Assembly (NCBI RefSeq): GCF_001423905.1
Contig: NZ_LMPQ01000001.1
Span: forward strand, 1-64,000
Direction: 5' to 3'
DNA from: Frigoribacterium sp. Leaf186
GTDB taxonomy: Bacteria; Actinomycetota; Actinomycetes; Actinomycetales; Microbacteriaceae
DNA: 64,000 nucleotides
Under the pieces are notes generated by a model. That model was not told the DNA's origin. It saw only the letters and a list, made by a program, of their open reading frames with translations, and made no database searches. The position numbers and the translations under genes are program-made. Shown one piece after another: positions 7,033 through 15,672 of this stretch (the stretch's first letter is position 1; each line of letters opens with the position of its first letter).

Positions 7033-7608
7033 TCAGTTCTCGTACGTCGTGCCGGTGGTGGCTGTGCGGAAGGAGCGCAACCGGCCGCGGATGCGCTGGA
7101 CACGCTTGCGTGTCGCGGGAGGCGTCAGGCCGAGTGCCGCTGACGCGTCGTCGTACGAGACGCCTTCGACGAAGCAGAGCCGAACCAGGTCCCGGTCTTC
7201 TTGTGGGAGACCATCGAGGGCCTCGCGGAGGTGAGCGAGTTCGTCCGCTGCTGCGCGACGGTCCTGACCGCGTTCCCACTGGTGGAGGTGGTCCACCGTG
7301 TCGAGGTCGCCGGCCTCCTGGCGGATGGCCCGGCGGTTGGTCGCGACCGCGATGTGGCGCGTCGTCACGAGCAGCCACGGCAGCAGGGAACGTTCTGGGT
7401 CCAGGTCCCTGCGGCGGCGCCAGGCCACGAGCAGGACCTCCTGGGCGACGTCCTCGACACTGCCACGATCAGTCACCACCGAGGCTGCGTACCGGAGGAC
7501 GCTCCTGACGTGCAGCCGCGTCAGTGCTTCGAACGCGTCGATGTCCCCAACGCGCGCGCGAGCCACCAAGTCGTTCTCGGTCTCGCCCGGTGTCGATCGT
7601 CGCTTCAT
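7033..7608 (-). CDS. ECF-type RNA polymerase sigma factor
   Basis: 191 residues with the two-domain layout of extracytoplasmic-function sigma factors. Region 2 (about 10-80) includes FEALTRLHVRSVLRYAAS and the core-binding 'DVAQEVLLVAWRRR'. Region 4 (about 125-180) has 'LREALDGLPQEDRDLVRLCF' and an HTH with 'SYDDASAALGLTPPATRKRVQRIR'-type recognition residues. It would direct RNA polymerase to a small regulon. GAGGGCG precedes the ATG. The next gene encodes a single-pass membrane protein that may hold it at the membrane. An 8-bp inverted repeat lies 59 bp upstream. Family call is strong; ECF subgroup not assigned. Confidence 0.85.
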   Translation of the reverse strand: MKRRSTPGETENDLVARARVGDIDAFEALTRLHVRSVLRYAASVVTDRGSVEDVAQEVLLVAWRRRRDLDPERSLLPWLLVTTRHIAVATNRRAIRQEAGDLDTVDHLHQWERGQDRRAAADELAHLREALDGLPQEDRDLVRLCFVEGVSYDDASAALGLTPPATRKRVQRIRGRLRSFRTATTGTTYEN

Positions 7609-7666
7609 CGATCGCCCTCACTTTCGCTCTCAGTAGTGAAGTGCCAGGCGTGGCCGTTTTGTGACC

Positions 7667-7690
7667 ATGCAGAACGGTTTTCTTCTGCAT
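7667..7690. promoter_or_regulatory. perfect inverted repeat upstream of sigma factor
   Basis: ATGCAGAA, an 8-base spacer, then TTCTGCAT: perfect 8-bp arms. It lies between the sigma gene start (7608) and the stop of the upstream gene (7709). It could be an operator for the sigma operon or a terminator for the upstream gene; there is no T-tract. Confidence 0.4.
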
Positions 7691-7708
7691 TGCCGATGAG
7701 CCGACAGC

Positions 7709-8362
7709 TCAGGTCTTGGAGGCCCTGCGGTGTTTCCACGACTTTTTCACTCGATCGAGGTCGCCCCATCTGTCGGCAGCACGCAGCACGACGAGGGCGA
7801 GCATGCCGAACAGGACGGCCGGCCCGACGATTCCGAGGAGAGGACTGATGGTGCTGCCGTGGACGATTTCGGTGCCGCCGAAGAGGGCGTTCGGAATCGC
7901 GTACGAACGGGACTTTCCGTCCGTTCCCACCGACCCGTCGAGAGCGACGCCGCGGTAGGTCGACTCACCGTCGTCACTCGTCCACGTGCCTACGCTTTCG
8001 CAGCCGTATCGGCCACCACCCTCGCAGGTCTCTTCGGTGTAAGTGCCCGATACGCGGGGCTGAGTCGAGTCATGGACGGCCGAAGCGAAGAGCACGGCGA
8101 TGACCAGAGCTGCCAGGGCGGCCCCGATGTAGGCCAGCGGACGCCAGGCCTGCGCCCCGAGGTCGAAACGACGATGGCTGCTGTCAAGACGCCGGTGCCT
8201 CGGTCTGTGGAACGCGTCATCCGCTCCTGAGGTATCGACATCGCCCACATCGGCAAGCGTGCCATACCGCGTGGACGTCCCCGCCCCGCGGTGCATCACC
8301 CGCACGACCTGTTCGGGCCCGTCTCGGTCGGGGGATGTGATCAGAAGTGCGTCGATGCCCAT
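7709..8362 (-). CDS. hypothetical two-pass membrane protein
   Basis: 217 residues. A hydrophilic N-terminal 75 residues (with HRPRHRRLDSSHRRFDL just before the membrane) is followed by a transmembrane segment at about 77-95. An extracytoplasmic loop of about 75 residues carries a Cys pair in an ETCEGGGRYGCES context, which could form a disulfide. A second transmembrane segment (about 172-194) and a basic tail complete it. I do not recognise the family. It is transcribed towards the sigma factor gene but separated by an inverted repeat. Membrane location is well supported; function unknown. Confidence 0.55.
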   Translation of the reverse strand: MGIDALLITSPDRDGPEQVVRVMHRGAGTSTRYGTLADVGDVDTSGADDAFHRPRHRRLDSSHRRFDLGAQAWRPLAYIGAALAALVIAVLFASAVHDSTQPRVSGTYTEETCEGGGRYGCESVGTWTSDDGESTYRGVALDGSVGTDGKSRSYAIPNALFGGTEIVHGSTISPLLGIVGPAVLFGMLALVVLRAADRWGDLDRVKKSWKHRRASKT

Positions 8363-8453
8363 CCGTCGCGAGGACGATCAGCCAAAGGCTCGCCACGGCT
8401 GCCCCCTTGTCTCAGCAGGGAGGCCCGCTCGTGGAGGGGCCAGGTGACGTCGA

Positions 8454-10241
8454 TCATGAGAACCGGAAGACAGGGCCCTTGGGGCGGAACGGCAGAGATG
8501 CTGCAGCGGGGATCAGGAAGGCGTGTGTCCGCCGAATCCGCAGGACGTCGATGAAGCCGTCCGTGATGATCAAGAGGGGACCGTCCTCGGGGAAGTCCGA
8601 CGCTCGTTCGAGGAGGTCGACGGCTGGCTGCAAGACGGTACCGCCGCGGCCACGCACGCGGATGCCCGCGGCGATGTCGTCCACGTCGAGGTAACCAGCG
8701 TCATAGGCTGCGGCGTCGCAGAACACCACCCGGGCGGCGGGCACGTCGTGGGCTCGTGCGTACGACGCGATGGCACCCAGGGCTTTGCCGAGGAGGCGGA
8801 CGTCCATCGATCCGGAGGTGTCGAGCACGACGCCGAAGGTTCGCTGAGTCATGGGGATCTCGGGTGTCAGCCAGCCGGGTCGCGGGATGTCGGGTGTCGC
8901 CGATTGCCGCCGCGACGGGCGAGCGTACGTCTGGACGGGCTCGAGACTCGGGAACATCTCCTCGAACCATCGGGCGAGTTCCACGTCCCACCGCAAGGGC
9001 GGTTGAGCGAGGGCGCGGATGGCCGCCACGAGGGCGGACGGGACATGACCGCGGCCCTCGGCCAGGTGCAAGTCGAGACCCGTGCCGAGGGAACGGCGAA
9101 GGAGATCATCGAGGTCGACAGATCCGCCAGCACTCGGCAGACGGCCGCCGGAGTCGAGGATGTCGGGCTGAGCGCGACCTCTCAGCGTCGCCAGCTTGCG
9201 GTATCGGCGCGAGTCCGTCGCGATCCGGTCGTACACCTCTTCGCTCGACTGGCCCGCGAACTGCGGATCGTGGAGGAGGCCGGAGGGCATCTCACCCACG
9301 GCCATCTCGACCAGCCAACCGTTGATGACGAAGTCCGTCGCGAGATTGAAGAGGTAGGGATCGCGTCCACCGGCGCGTGTGTGGTGGGAGAGCGCTGCGT
9401 GAAGGGCCTCGTGGGCGAGCACGAACCGCCACTCGTGCTCGGAGAAGACCGCGAGTGGATTGACGTACAGTTCGCCTGCCACCGGGTCGACCGCCGCGAT
9501 CGGGATGTCCCAGCCGCGGGCCAGCTCGGCGTCGGCGACCACCGTGAGGGTGGACATCGTGGCGCCGAGAAGTGGGTAGGCCGAGAGGAACCAGCGTCGT
9601 GCGCGCTCCCACGCGGCCATCGGAGCCGACGGGTCGCTGAGGGAGACCCGCGCTCCGCCCGCGACGTCCATGGCGGCCGAGACCGCATCGGTGAGTCCGT
9701 AGGTGAACAGCTGCCGCCAGTCGGGCGCATCACCCCACGGGCGCCGTCCCTGTGTGACGCAGGGTGCCGTCCCCGCCACACCACACGTCTCGAGCCCGGC
9801 CGGCACTCCGGTCAGTCGCCACTCCTCGGCGAGACGCCCAGGCGAGCCCATCGGCCAGAGGGCGGGCAGATCGAACGGGGTCCTTCCGAACTTGAGGGAG
9901 GCGAGGAACCGGTCGACCTCGACGTCGGCCGCCGTCGCCTCAGCGCGGGTGGCGAAGGATTCGCGCGGGTCCAGGTGACCGAACCCGAGATGCAGCAGCA
10001 GGTGAGCGAAGACCCAGGCCCACTGCTCTGGTTCGGCCTGTCGCGTGGGATCGACGACGGTCTCACCCGTCTCGGAATCCACCTGCGCCCACCCGTCGTC
10101 AGGGCGGATGCCGTTCCGACGAGTCAGCGTCACGTGCTGCCCGATGTGAGCGAACATGGGGTGGTGTCGCACGGTGCTCCAGCCGAGCAGCACCGCTTCG
10201 AGTGCCCTGTCCTTCGGCTCATTCGGGTTCTTCCGGGCCAT
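8454..10241 (-). CDS. vWA-like protein with metallopeptidase domain (DUF2201 type)
   Basis: 595 residues. The central region carries HEALH (about residues 278-282), an HExxH zinc-binding motif, in a long putative metallopeptidase domain. The C-terminal third is a von Willebrand A-like domain with a MIDAS-type DTSGSMD near residue 472 and 'LLIITDGF' near the end. This domain order matches the family of putative metallopeptidase plus DUF2201/vWA-like proteins. The start codon overlaps the stop of a MoxR-type ATPase by one base (TGATG), so they are translationally coupled. MoxR ATPases typically remodel partners holding vWA domains and bound metal. Protease activity and substrate are untested. 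Domain calls are firm. Confidence 0.8.
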   Translation of the reverse strand: MARKNPNEPKDRALEAVLLGWSTVRHHPMFAHIGQHVTLTRRNGIRPDDGWAQVDSETGETVVDPTRQAEPEQWAWVFAHLLLHLGFGHLDPRESFATRAEATAADVEVDRFLASLKFGRTPFDLPALWPMGSPGRLAEEWRLTGVPAGLETCGVAGTAPCVTQGRRPWGDAPDWRQLFTYGLTDAVSAAMDVAGGARVSLSDPSAPMAAWERARRWFLSAYPLLGATMSTLTVVADAELARGWDIPIAAVDPVAGELYVNPLAVFSEHEWRFVLAHEALHAALSHHTRAGGRDPYLFNLATDFVINGWLVEMAVGEMPSGLLHDPQFAGQSSEEVYDRIATDSRRYRKLATLRGRAQPDILDSGGRLPSAGGSVDLDDLLRRSLGTGLDLHLAEGRGHVPSALVAAIRALAQPPLRWDVELARWFEEMFPSLEPVQTYARPSRRQSATPDIPRPGWLTPEIPMTQRTFGVVLDTSGSMDVRLLGKALGAIASYARAHDVPAARVVFCDAAAYDAGYLDVDDIAAGIRVRGRGGTVLQPAVDLLERASDFPEDGPLLIITDGFIDVLRIRRTHAFLIPAAASLPFRPKGPVFRFS

Positions 10242-11320
10242 CAGACCGATCGCTTCTCCGCGAGTCGGGGCACGTCTCGAACGAGCTCCACCAGGAACCA
10301 GGCCGGAAGGATCGGCGCTCCTGTCTCATCCGGTGCGACGACGATCTGGGCGATCTCGAGCGAGATGTCGGCCAGGCCGACCAGGAGGTCCTTCGCCCGG
10401 ATCGCGAACTGCCGTCCGGCCGGTGAGGCGTGGCGGATGTCGGCGGGGAGGTCCTTCGCGAGCCGAGCGCGGAAGGACAGCGCGTGGAAGTGCAAGAGAT
10501 CGCGGTCGGCGACGTCGGTCGGCCAACGCAGGTCGCCTCGGATGATGGCGTCGAGATCGTAAGCCCGTTCGCGCATCTTGTACCACGCCGTGAACGAGGC
10601 GGCATGCGATGCCGAGACGCAGCCCGAGGCGAGCATCGCGACGATCTCGAGGTCAGGACCCTCGCCCCACGAGGTCAGGGCATCAGCGAGCGCGTGCCAC
10701 GAGCGAGGTGTGGAGAACGCCTCTTCCGTCTTCGGCGGCTCGACGTGCAGGTGGTCGGGACGCTGGGAGATGTACTCCACCACCTGGGGATTGATCTGGG
10801 CATCGATGGCCCACGCGAGCCAATCGTCCACTGACGAGCGCAGGTGGACGTGCACGAACCGGTTGAGCAAGGGGGCCGGCATCGGCTTGACCGCCGCTTG
10901 GTCGGTCGCTCGGTTGCCCGCCGCGATCACGACGCTGCCGCCAGGCAGGCGGAAGTCCCCGACCTGGCCCGTGAGGACCAACGAGTACAGCGACTTCTGC
11001 ACCTCGGGTCGAGCCCCGTTGAGCTCGTCGAGGAACAACACGAACGGCTCAGTCCGCACGAGCAGCTCGGGCGGCGCGAACCGCGAGAACGTCACGCCGT
11101 CCTGGCGCGTGACGAGTTGGGGCACTCCGGCGATGTCTTCTGGTGCGAGCTGCGTGGCCATCAGCGTGACGCAGTCCATGCCGAGGTCTCGTGCGAAAGC
11201 TTCGACCATCGTCGACTTGCCGATCCCCGGCGCACCCCAGAGGTGCACGGGACGCGCCAACGAGACACGAAGCAACACTTCCGGCAGCTGAGCCGGCGTG
11301 ATCGGGTGGAGAGCGCGCAT
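10241..11320 (-). CDS. MoxR-type AAA+ ATPase
   Basis: 359 residues from ATG 11320, chosen because GGAG lies just upstream. The Walker A motif GAPGIGKST is at about residues 29-37 and Walker B FVLFLDELN at about 93-101, followed by a sensor-1 type 'VVIAAGNRATD' and an arginine-containing 'PLLNRFVHVHL'. This is the MoxR/AAA_5 pattern of chaperone-like ATPases. The downstream, one-base-overlapping gene encodes its probable client, a metallopeptidase/vWA protein. The C-terminal 150 residues are helical and may recognise that partner. Family is confident; the process it serves is not known. Confidence 0.85.
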   Translation of the reverse strand: MRALHPITPAQLPEVLLRVSLARPVHLWGAPGIGKSTMVEAFARDLGMDCVTLMATQLAPEDIAGVPQLVTRQDGVTFSRFAPPELLVRTEPFVLFLDELNGARPEVQKSLYSLVLTGQVGDFRLPGGSVVIAAGNRATDQAAVKPMPAPLLNRFVHVHLRSSVDDWLAWAIDAQINPQVVEYISQRPDHLHVEPPKTEEAFSTPRSWHALADALTSWGEGPDLEIVAMLASGCVSASHAASFTAWYKMRERAYDLDAIIRGDLRWPTDVADRDLLHFHALSFRARLAKDLPADIRHASPAGRQFAIRAKDLLVGLADISLEIAQIVVAPDETGAPILPAWFLVELVRDVPRLAEKRSV

Positions 11321-11383
11321 GTCTCCATTCTCCGTCCCGGCCCGCCGGCGCGTCGTCCCAGCCCCGCGGCGCATCATGGGGCC

Positions 11384-11908
11384 ATGCCCGCCTTCCGCCG
11401 CCCGTCACGCCCCGCCCACCCCGTCCGCGTCGAGCCCGGCCCCGGCCAGGAGTCCGTCTGGGACTACCCCCGCCCGCCGCGCGTCGAACCCCGGCACGAG
11501 CGCGTCGTCGTGCGCCTCGGTGGCGTCGTCGTGGCCGACACCACGGCCGCGATCCGCGTGCTCGAGACGAGCCACCCGCCGGTGTACTACCTGCCGCGGG
11601 CCGACTTCGCCCCCGGGGCCCTGTCGCGTGCCGAGGGCCGCAGCCTGTGCGAGTTCAAGGGCCAGGCCGGCTACGTCGACGTCACCGGCGGGGGAGTCGT
11701 GGCCCGCCGCTCCGGCTGGTTCTACGCCGAGCCCTGGCCCGGCTACGAGTCGCTCGTCGATCACATCGCCCTCTACCCGGGCGCGATGGACTCGTGCGAG
11801 GTCGCCGGCGAGGTCGTCCAGGCTCAAGAGGGCGACTTCTACGGCGGGTGGATCACGGCCAACCTCGTCGGCCCGTTCAAGGGAGCCCCCGGCACCATGG
11901 GCTGGTGA
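11384..11908 (+). CDS. DUF427 domain protein
   Basis: 174 residues from ATG 11384. The core shows the DUF427 pattern: VVVADTTAAIRVLETSHPPV followed by YYLPRADF, 'CEFKGQAGYVDV', a Trp-Tyr-rich 'GWFYAEPWPGYE' and the closing 'YPGAMDSCEVAGE'. These compact beta-rich proteins are common in actinobacteria and of unknown activity. The first 30 residues are Pro/Arg-rich and may be disordered. It diverges from the MoxR operon across a 63-bp gap, which must hold both promoters. From here on the sequence becomes uniformly high-GC. The domain assignment is good; no function is claimed. Confidence 0.8.
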   Translation: MPAFRRPSRPAHPVRVEPGPGQESVWDYPRPPRVEPRHERVVVRLGGVVVADTTAAIRVLETSHPPVYYLPRADFAPGALSRAEGRSLCEFKGQAGYVDVTGGGVVARRSGWFYAEPWPGYESLVDHIALYPGAMDSCEVAGEVVQAQEGDFYGGWITANLVGPFKGAPGTMGW

Positions 11909-12000
11909 CCCGGCCGGGCTGGTGGCCCCGCCGGGACGCGGGCGGTGCGCATGACGGACACCGCGCCTCCTGCGGGTGCGAGCAGGTGCAGACTGGACGG

Positions 12001-12441
12001 ATGTCGAAGCGACCCCGCCCCCGCCCCACGTCCCTCGTCCGCACCCTCGGCCGCGTCGCCCTGGGCGGTGCCCTGGTCTTCGCCGGCACGAGTCACCTGA
12101 CGTTCGCCCGCGAGCCCTTCCAGGCGCAGGTGCCCGAGTGGCTGCCGCTCGACGACGACTTCGTCGTGCTCGCGTCGGGCGTCGTCGAGATCGGCATCGG
12201 GGCGGCCCTGGTCGTCGCCCCCAAGCACCGCGTGACGGTCGGCTGGGTGGCCGCGGCGTTCTTCACCGCGATCTTCCCCGGCAACATCTCGCAGCTCGTC
12301 ACGCACACCGACGCGTTCGGCCTCGACACCGACGGCAAACGGGCGTTCCGCCTCGTCTTCCAGCCGCTGCTCGTCCTGCTGTCTCTCTGGTCGACGGGCG
12401 CCTGGCGTGACCGTCGCAGCATCGGTCGCCGCGCGAAGTAG
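12001..12441 (+). CDS. DoxX-like membrane protein
   Basis: 146 residues from ATG 12001. After a basic start (MSKRPRPRPTSLVRTLGRV) there are about four hydrophobic segments, with the DoxX-like features 'GTSHLTF' in the first helix and GVVEIGIGAALV in the second, plus 'FFTAIFPGNISQLV' in the third. DoxX-like proteins are small integral membrane proteins, sometimes linked to redox stress. A shorter relative lies at 28815. CAGACT lies six bases before the ATG with no Shine-Dalgarno site, so it may be leaderless. Family confidence moderate to good. Confidence 0.75.
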   Translation: MSKRPRPRPTSLVRTLGRVALGGALVFAGTSHLTFAREPFQAQVPEWLPLDDDFVVLASGVVEIGIGAALVVAPKHRVTVGWVAAAFFTAIFPGNISQLVTHTDAFGLDTDGKRAFRLVFQPLLVLLSLWSTGAWRDRRSIGRRAK

Positions 12442-12484
12442 CAGCGGCAGGCACGGGCACGGCGGCGACCCCAGGAGGCGCGGC

Positions 12485-13075
12485 TCAGCCCGACAGCGCC
12501 GCCACGACCACCTCGGCGTCCGCGAACCACTTCGTGTAGTGGTCGGGGTCGGCATTGACCTGGACGGCGTGGGCCGCCTGGGTCGGCGTCAAGTCCTTCC
12601 AGCCCGGGATCGACACGAGTTTCGTGAAGAAGCTCGTCGCCGCGGTGTACGGGTCCATGCGCTGCTCGTAGGTGCCCCACTGCCCGTTGTCGCGCTGCTG
12701 GAAGAGCCCGCGGCTGTCGGGCCCGACCGCGTCGCCGTGGTCGATGTTGCGCAGGCTCGACTCGCCCATCGCGGTCATGACGCCGATCGCCTGGGTGTGT
12801 TCGCCGATGCCCTGCGCCCGAGCCGCCAGCATGATGTAGGCCGCGTTGACCAGGCGGTCCTGGCAGTAGCCCGCGACCGGGCCGGCCGGCACCTCGATGT
12901 CGCCCACCATGACCGGGTCGACCTCGGGGCACGCCGGCAGCGGAGTCGACGTGACGGCCGCCACGTCGTCGTCGCGGGGTGCGGAGAGAGCCGAGACCAC
13001 CATCGCGATCGCGACGACGAAGGCGACGAGCCCGACGCCGAAGACGACGGAGAGGGCGATCAGCACACGGCGCAC
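12485..13075 (-). CDS. membrane-anchored lysozyme/transglycosylase-like protein
   Basis: 196 residues from GTG 13075, supported by GAGGAGG six bases upstream. A single hydrophobic segment (about 3-28) anchors or exports the protein. The rest contains 'AIGVMTAMGESSLRNIDHGD' and 'GLFQQR', the signature of a lysozyme-like fold in which the Glu of GESSLRN is the likely catalytic acid. The same motif set (QESSLRNLDHGD, GLFQQR) recurs in the LysM protein at 57307, so the two are paralogous domains. It probably acts on peptidoglycan outside the membrane. Catalysis is inferred from fold similarity. Confidence 0.75.
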   Translation of the reverse strand: MRRVLIALSVVFGVGLVAFVVAIAMVVSALSAPRDDDVAAVTSTPLPACPEVDPVMVGDIEVPAGPVAGYCQDRLVNAAYIMLAARAQGIGEHTQAIGVMTAMGESSLRNIDHGDAVGPDSRGLFQQRDNGQWGTYEQRMDPYTAATSFFTKLVSIPGWKDLTPTQAAHAVQVNADPDHYTKWFADAEVVVAALSG

Positions 13076-13277
13076 GGTGGGCCTCCTCAGGAGTCGGACG
13101 GAGCGACGGTCGAGGGGTGACGGCCGGCACGGCACCGTCGCGTGACCGGCACGGAAGACGTCGTCGAGGGTACGCGATCCACGTGGACGACCCGTCTCGG
13201 CTGCCTGGACGACCGGTGGATGTCCCTCCGAATGCCCTGAGGGTCCTCCGTCGTGACGCGGCGGCACGCCCCGGGCC

Positions 13278-13820
13278 CTAGAGCAGCTCGGCCCGGTCGG
13301 CGAGGTACGCCGCGAGGTCGCGCACCTCGCCGGCCGCGGTGCCCCAGCGCACGAGCGCGCGCCCGTCACGGACGAGGAGGCGCTGGTCGCCCGCCCGCAG
13401 CGCCCCGGTCGACAGGTCCACCGGCTCGTACCCGTAGTTGACGACCTCGCCCTCGGCGAAGTGGCCCCGGACGGCGGCCCGCCGCTCGGCCTTGCGCTGC
13501 TCGACCTGGGCGCTGAGGTGCTGCGAGCGGGTCGGCGTGACCGCCCGGGTGATGCGGCCGGTCTCGAACACCCGACCGTCGGTCGCGAGCAGCAGCACTC
13601 CTAGGCGCCAGGCCCGGCCCGCCGGTTCGAGCGACTCGGCCGTCTTCACGACGACGATGCGGCGCGCGGGCTTGTACCGGGCGAGGGCCTCGGTACGGGC
13701 GTCACGGGCCGCCAGGTCGGCGGCCGCCCGCTCGACGAGGGCGCGGAGCGACTCGGCCGCCTCGTCGTCGGAAGGGGTCTCGGGGGCCGGCACCGCGCCT
13801 CCTGCGGTCGGGTCGCTCAT
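13278..13820 (-). CDS. conserved hypothetical protein
   Basis: 180 residues, soluble, with an acidic Ala/Glu-rich N-terminal half that is likely helical, then a mixed region containing KPARRIVVVKTAESLEPAGR, 'WRLGVLLLATDGRVFETG' and 'HFAEGEVVNYGYEPVDLS'. No family is recognised. GAGGCGCGC directly precedes the ATG, and the gene begins 20 bp after the stop of the heme-degrading-domain-like gene, so the two probably form an operon. There is no signal peptide or membrane segment. I leave its function open. Confidence 0.6.
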   Translation of the reverse strand: MSDPTAGGAVPAPETPSDDEAAESLRALVERAAADLAARDARTEALARYKPARRIVVVKTAESLEPAGRAWRLGVLLLATDGRVFETGRITRAVTPTRSQHLSAQVEQRKAERRAAVRGHFAEGEVVNYGYEPVDLSTGALRAGDQRLLVRDGRALVRWGTAAGEVRDLAAYLADRAELL

Positions 13821-13839
13821 GCGCGCCTCGGCGGTGACG

Positions 13840-14319
13840 TCAGGCGTCGTAGCCGTGGTCGAGGAAGTCCTCGATCACGTCGACGACGAAGGCGTGGTCG
13901 TCGGCCTGCGGCAGGCCCGAGACGCCGGCCGAGCCGACGAGGCCGACGCCCGCGACCCGCACGGGGAACAGCCCGCCGTGTGCGGCGTAGAGCCCCGTGT
14001 CGAGCCGGGATTTCTCGTCGAAGCTGCCGCCCTGCACCCGGAACGACTCGCCGACCCGGTACGAGCTCTGGCCGTAGCGCTCGACGACGCGGGCCTTGCG
14101 GTCGAGCCACTCGTCGTTGTCGAGGCTGCTGCCGGGCAGGGCCGCGTGGAACGCCCGCTGGCGGCCGTGGCGCACGGTGACGGCCACGGGCAGGTCGCGG
14201 CGACGGGCCTCGGCGAGCAGGTGGGCGCCCAGGTCGAGGGCGACGTCGAGGGTGAACCGGCGGAACACCAGGCGCTCTTCTTGCTCGACGAGGGTCTTCA
14301 GCAGGGTGTCGTCGGTCAT
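13840..14319 (-). CDS. UPF0303 / heme-degrading-domain (HbpS/GlcG-like) protein
   Basis: 159 residues from ATG 14319, with AGGAGG upstream. It has the UPF0303 pattern: an N-terminal helix 'LLKTLVEQEERLVFRRF', then AVTVRHGRQRAFHAALPG, a central 'NDEWLDRKARVVERYGQSS' and the closing 'GLVGSAGVSGLPQADDHAFV'. The last is the GxGxSGxxxxxD-type stretch seen in HbpS/GlcG-fold proteins. Members are often annotated as heme-binding or heme-degrading, but the key ligands are not obvious here. It is likely co-transcribed with the gene at 13278. Family call good, activity uncertain. Confidence 0.8.
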   Translation of the reverse strand: MTDDTLLKTLVEQEERLVFRRFTLDVALDLGAHLLAEARRRDLPVAVTVRHGRQRAFHAALPGSSLDNDEWLDRKARVVERYGQSSYRVGESFRVQGGSFDEKSRLDTGLYAAHGGLFPVRVAGVGLVGSAGVSGLPQADDHAFVVDVIEDFLDHGYDA

Positions 14320-14448
14320 CGGTGGCCTCCTGGAAGGGTGGGGCGGACTGCTCGGGTGTGCCGACGCCTCGGCGCGGCACGCTGCGAGCCTAGGCCCGGC
14401 CCCCGTCAACGCGCTGGTGGTGCCTCGCGCGGGCAGCCGACCGAGAGG

Positions 14449-15672
14449 TCAGGCCGACGCCGCGAGGCAGGGCGACCCCTGCCGGGCGAGGAGCCCGCAG
14501 TAGACGCCCACGAGGTCGTCGGCGGAGCGCGACCACGGGTGGTCGAGCGCGTGCGACCGGGAGGCGCGCGAGAGCCGGTCACGCAACGCCGCGTCCGCGA
14601 GCACCTGCGTCATGGCCCGGGCCCAGGCCTGCGGTTCGCGCGACGTGAGGACGATGCCCGTGACGCCGTCCACCACCGATTCGCGGAGCCCGCCCGACGA
14701 GGCCGCGATGACGGGGACGCCGCTCGCCGCCGCCTCGAGGGCGATGAGGCCGTAGGTCTCGGAGTGCGACGGCACGAGCACCAGCGACGCGTCGCGCAGC
14801 AGCGCGGCGAGACCCGGCCGCGAGCGCGGTCCGAGGAAGTGCACGGTGAGGTCGAGTTCGTCGCCCAACGCGCTCAGCTCGGACTCGTAGCCGGCGAACT
14901 CGGTCGAGGCACCGCCGGCGATGACGAGCTCGGGCCGGACCTCGGCCGGCACCGCCGCCACGGCACGGATGGCGAGGTCGGGGGCCTTGAGGGGTTCGAG
15001 CCGACCGGCCACGACGACGTACGGGTGGGCCGGAGCGGGGCGGTCGGCCGCCGCGGGGTGGAACAACTCGGCGTCGACGCCCGGCAGGACGACGTGGACC
15101 CGGTCGGCCCGGCCGCCGAGCCGGGACGTGACGGTCTCGGCCTCGGCGTGGCTGATGGCGACGACGGCGTCCGACTCGCGGGCGAGCACCTCTTCGCCGG
15201 CGAGGCGGCCGGGCGACTCGGCACGTTCGCCGTGCGAGAGGGGGGTCGAGTCGTGGGCGGCGATCGAGTGGAAGCTCTGCAGGTGGGGCACGCCGAGGGC
15301 ACGGGCCACGGGCAGGGCGGCCATGCCCGAGAACCAGTGGTGCGAGTGCACGACGTCCCACGGACCGAGCTCGGCGAGGCGGTCGCGGAACTCGTCGACG
15401 AACAGCTCGTTGCGGCCCTTCGTGACCGGTTCGGCGGGCCCGGCGTCGAGGAACCTCAGCGTGACCCCGGGCGCGAGCGCGACGCTCGCGGGTTCGTCGG
15501 GCGAGGAGCGACGGGTCAGGATCTCGACCTCGTGCCCCGCGGCCCCGAGCGCCTCGGCCTGGTTGCGCACCACGACGTTCATGCCGCCGACGTCACCCGA
15601 CCCGGGCTCGGCACCAGGGGACGTGTGCAGCGACACGAGGGCGATGCGGAGCGAGGGGGAGGCGGTGGTCAC
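14449..15672 (-). CDS. MshA-type GT4 glycosyltransferase
   Basis: 407 residues from GTG 15672. The opening 'ALVSLHTSPGAEPGSGDVGG' followed by MNVVVRNQAEAL is the GT4 N-terminal motif typical of MshA-like D-inositol-3-phosphate glycosyltransferases. The C-terminal half has VVVAGRLEPLKAPDLAIRA (UDP-sugar domain) and 'SHSETYGLIALEAAASG', the E-x7-E motif. It could catalyse the first step of mycothiol synthesis, or transfer another sugar; the acceptor cannot be read with certainty. TACCCT lies six bases before the GTG, suggesting a leaderless mRNA. Fold certain, MshA identity probable. Confidence 0.75.
   Translation of the reverse strand: MTTASPSLRIALVSLHTSPGAEPGSGDVGGMNVVVRNQAEALGAAGHEVEILTRRSSPDEPASVALAPGVTLRFLDAGPAEPVTKGRNELFVDEFRDRLAELGPWDVVHSHHWFSGMAALPVARALGVPHLQSFHSIAAHDSTPLSHGERAESPGRLAGEEVLARESDAVVAISHAEAETVTSRLGGRADRVHVVLPGVDAELFHPAAADRPAPAHPYVVVAGRLEPLKAPDLAIRAVAAVPAEVRPELVIAGGASTEFAGYESELSALGDELDLTVHFLGPRSRPGLAALLRDASLVLVPSHSETYGLIALEAAASGVPVIAASSGGLRESVVDGVTGIVLTSREPQAWARAMTQVLADAALRDRLSRASRSHALDHPWSRSADDLVGVYCGLLARQGSPCLAASA

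Noticed and set aside
8454-11320. MoxR/vWA pair as an anti-phage system
   Set aside because: No nuclease, protease effector partner or other defence gene is adjacent, and the metallopeptidase/vWA family is widespread outside defence islands. Kept as a pair of unknown role.
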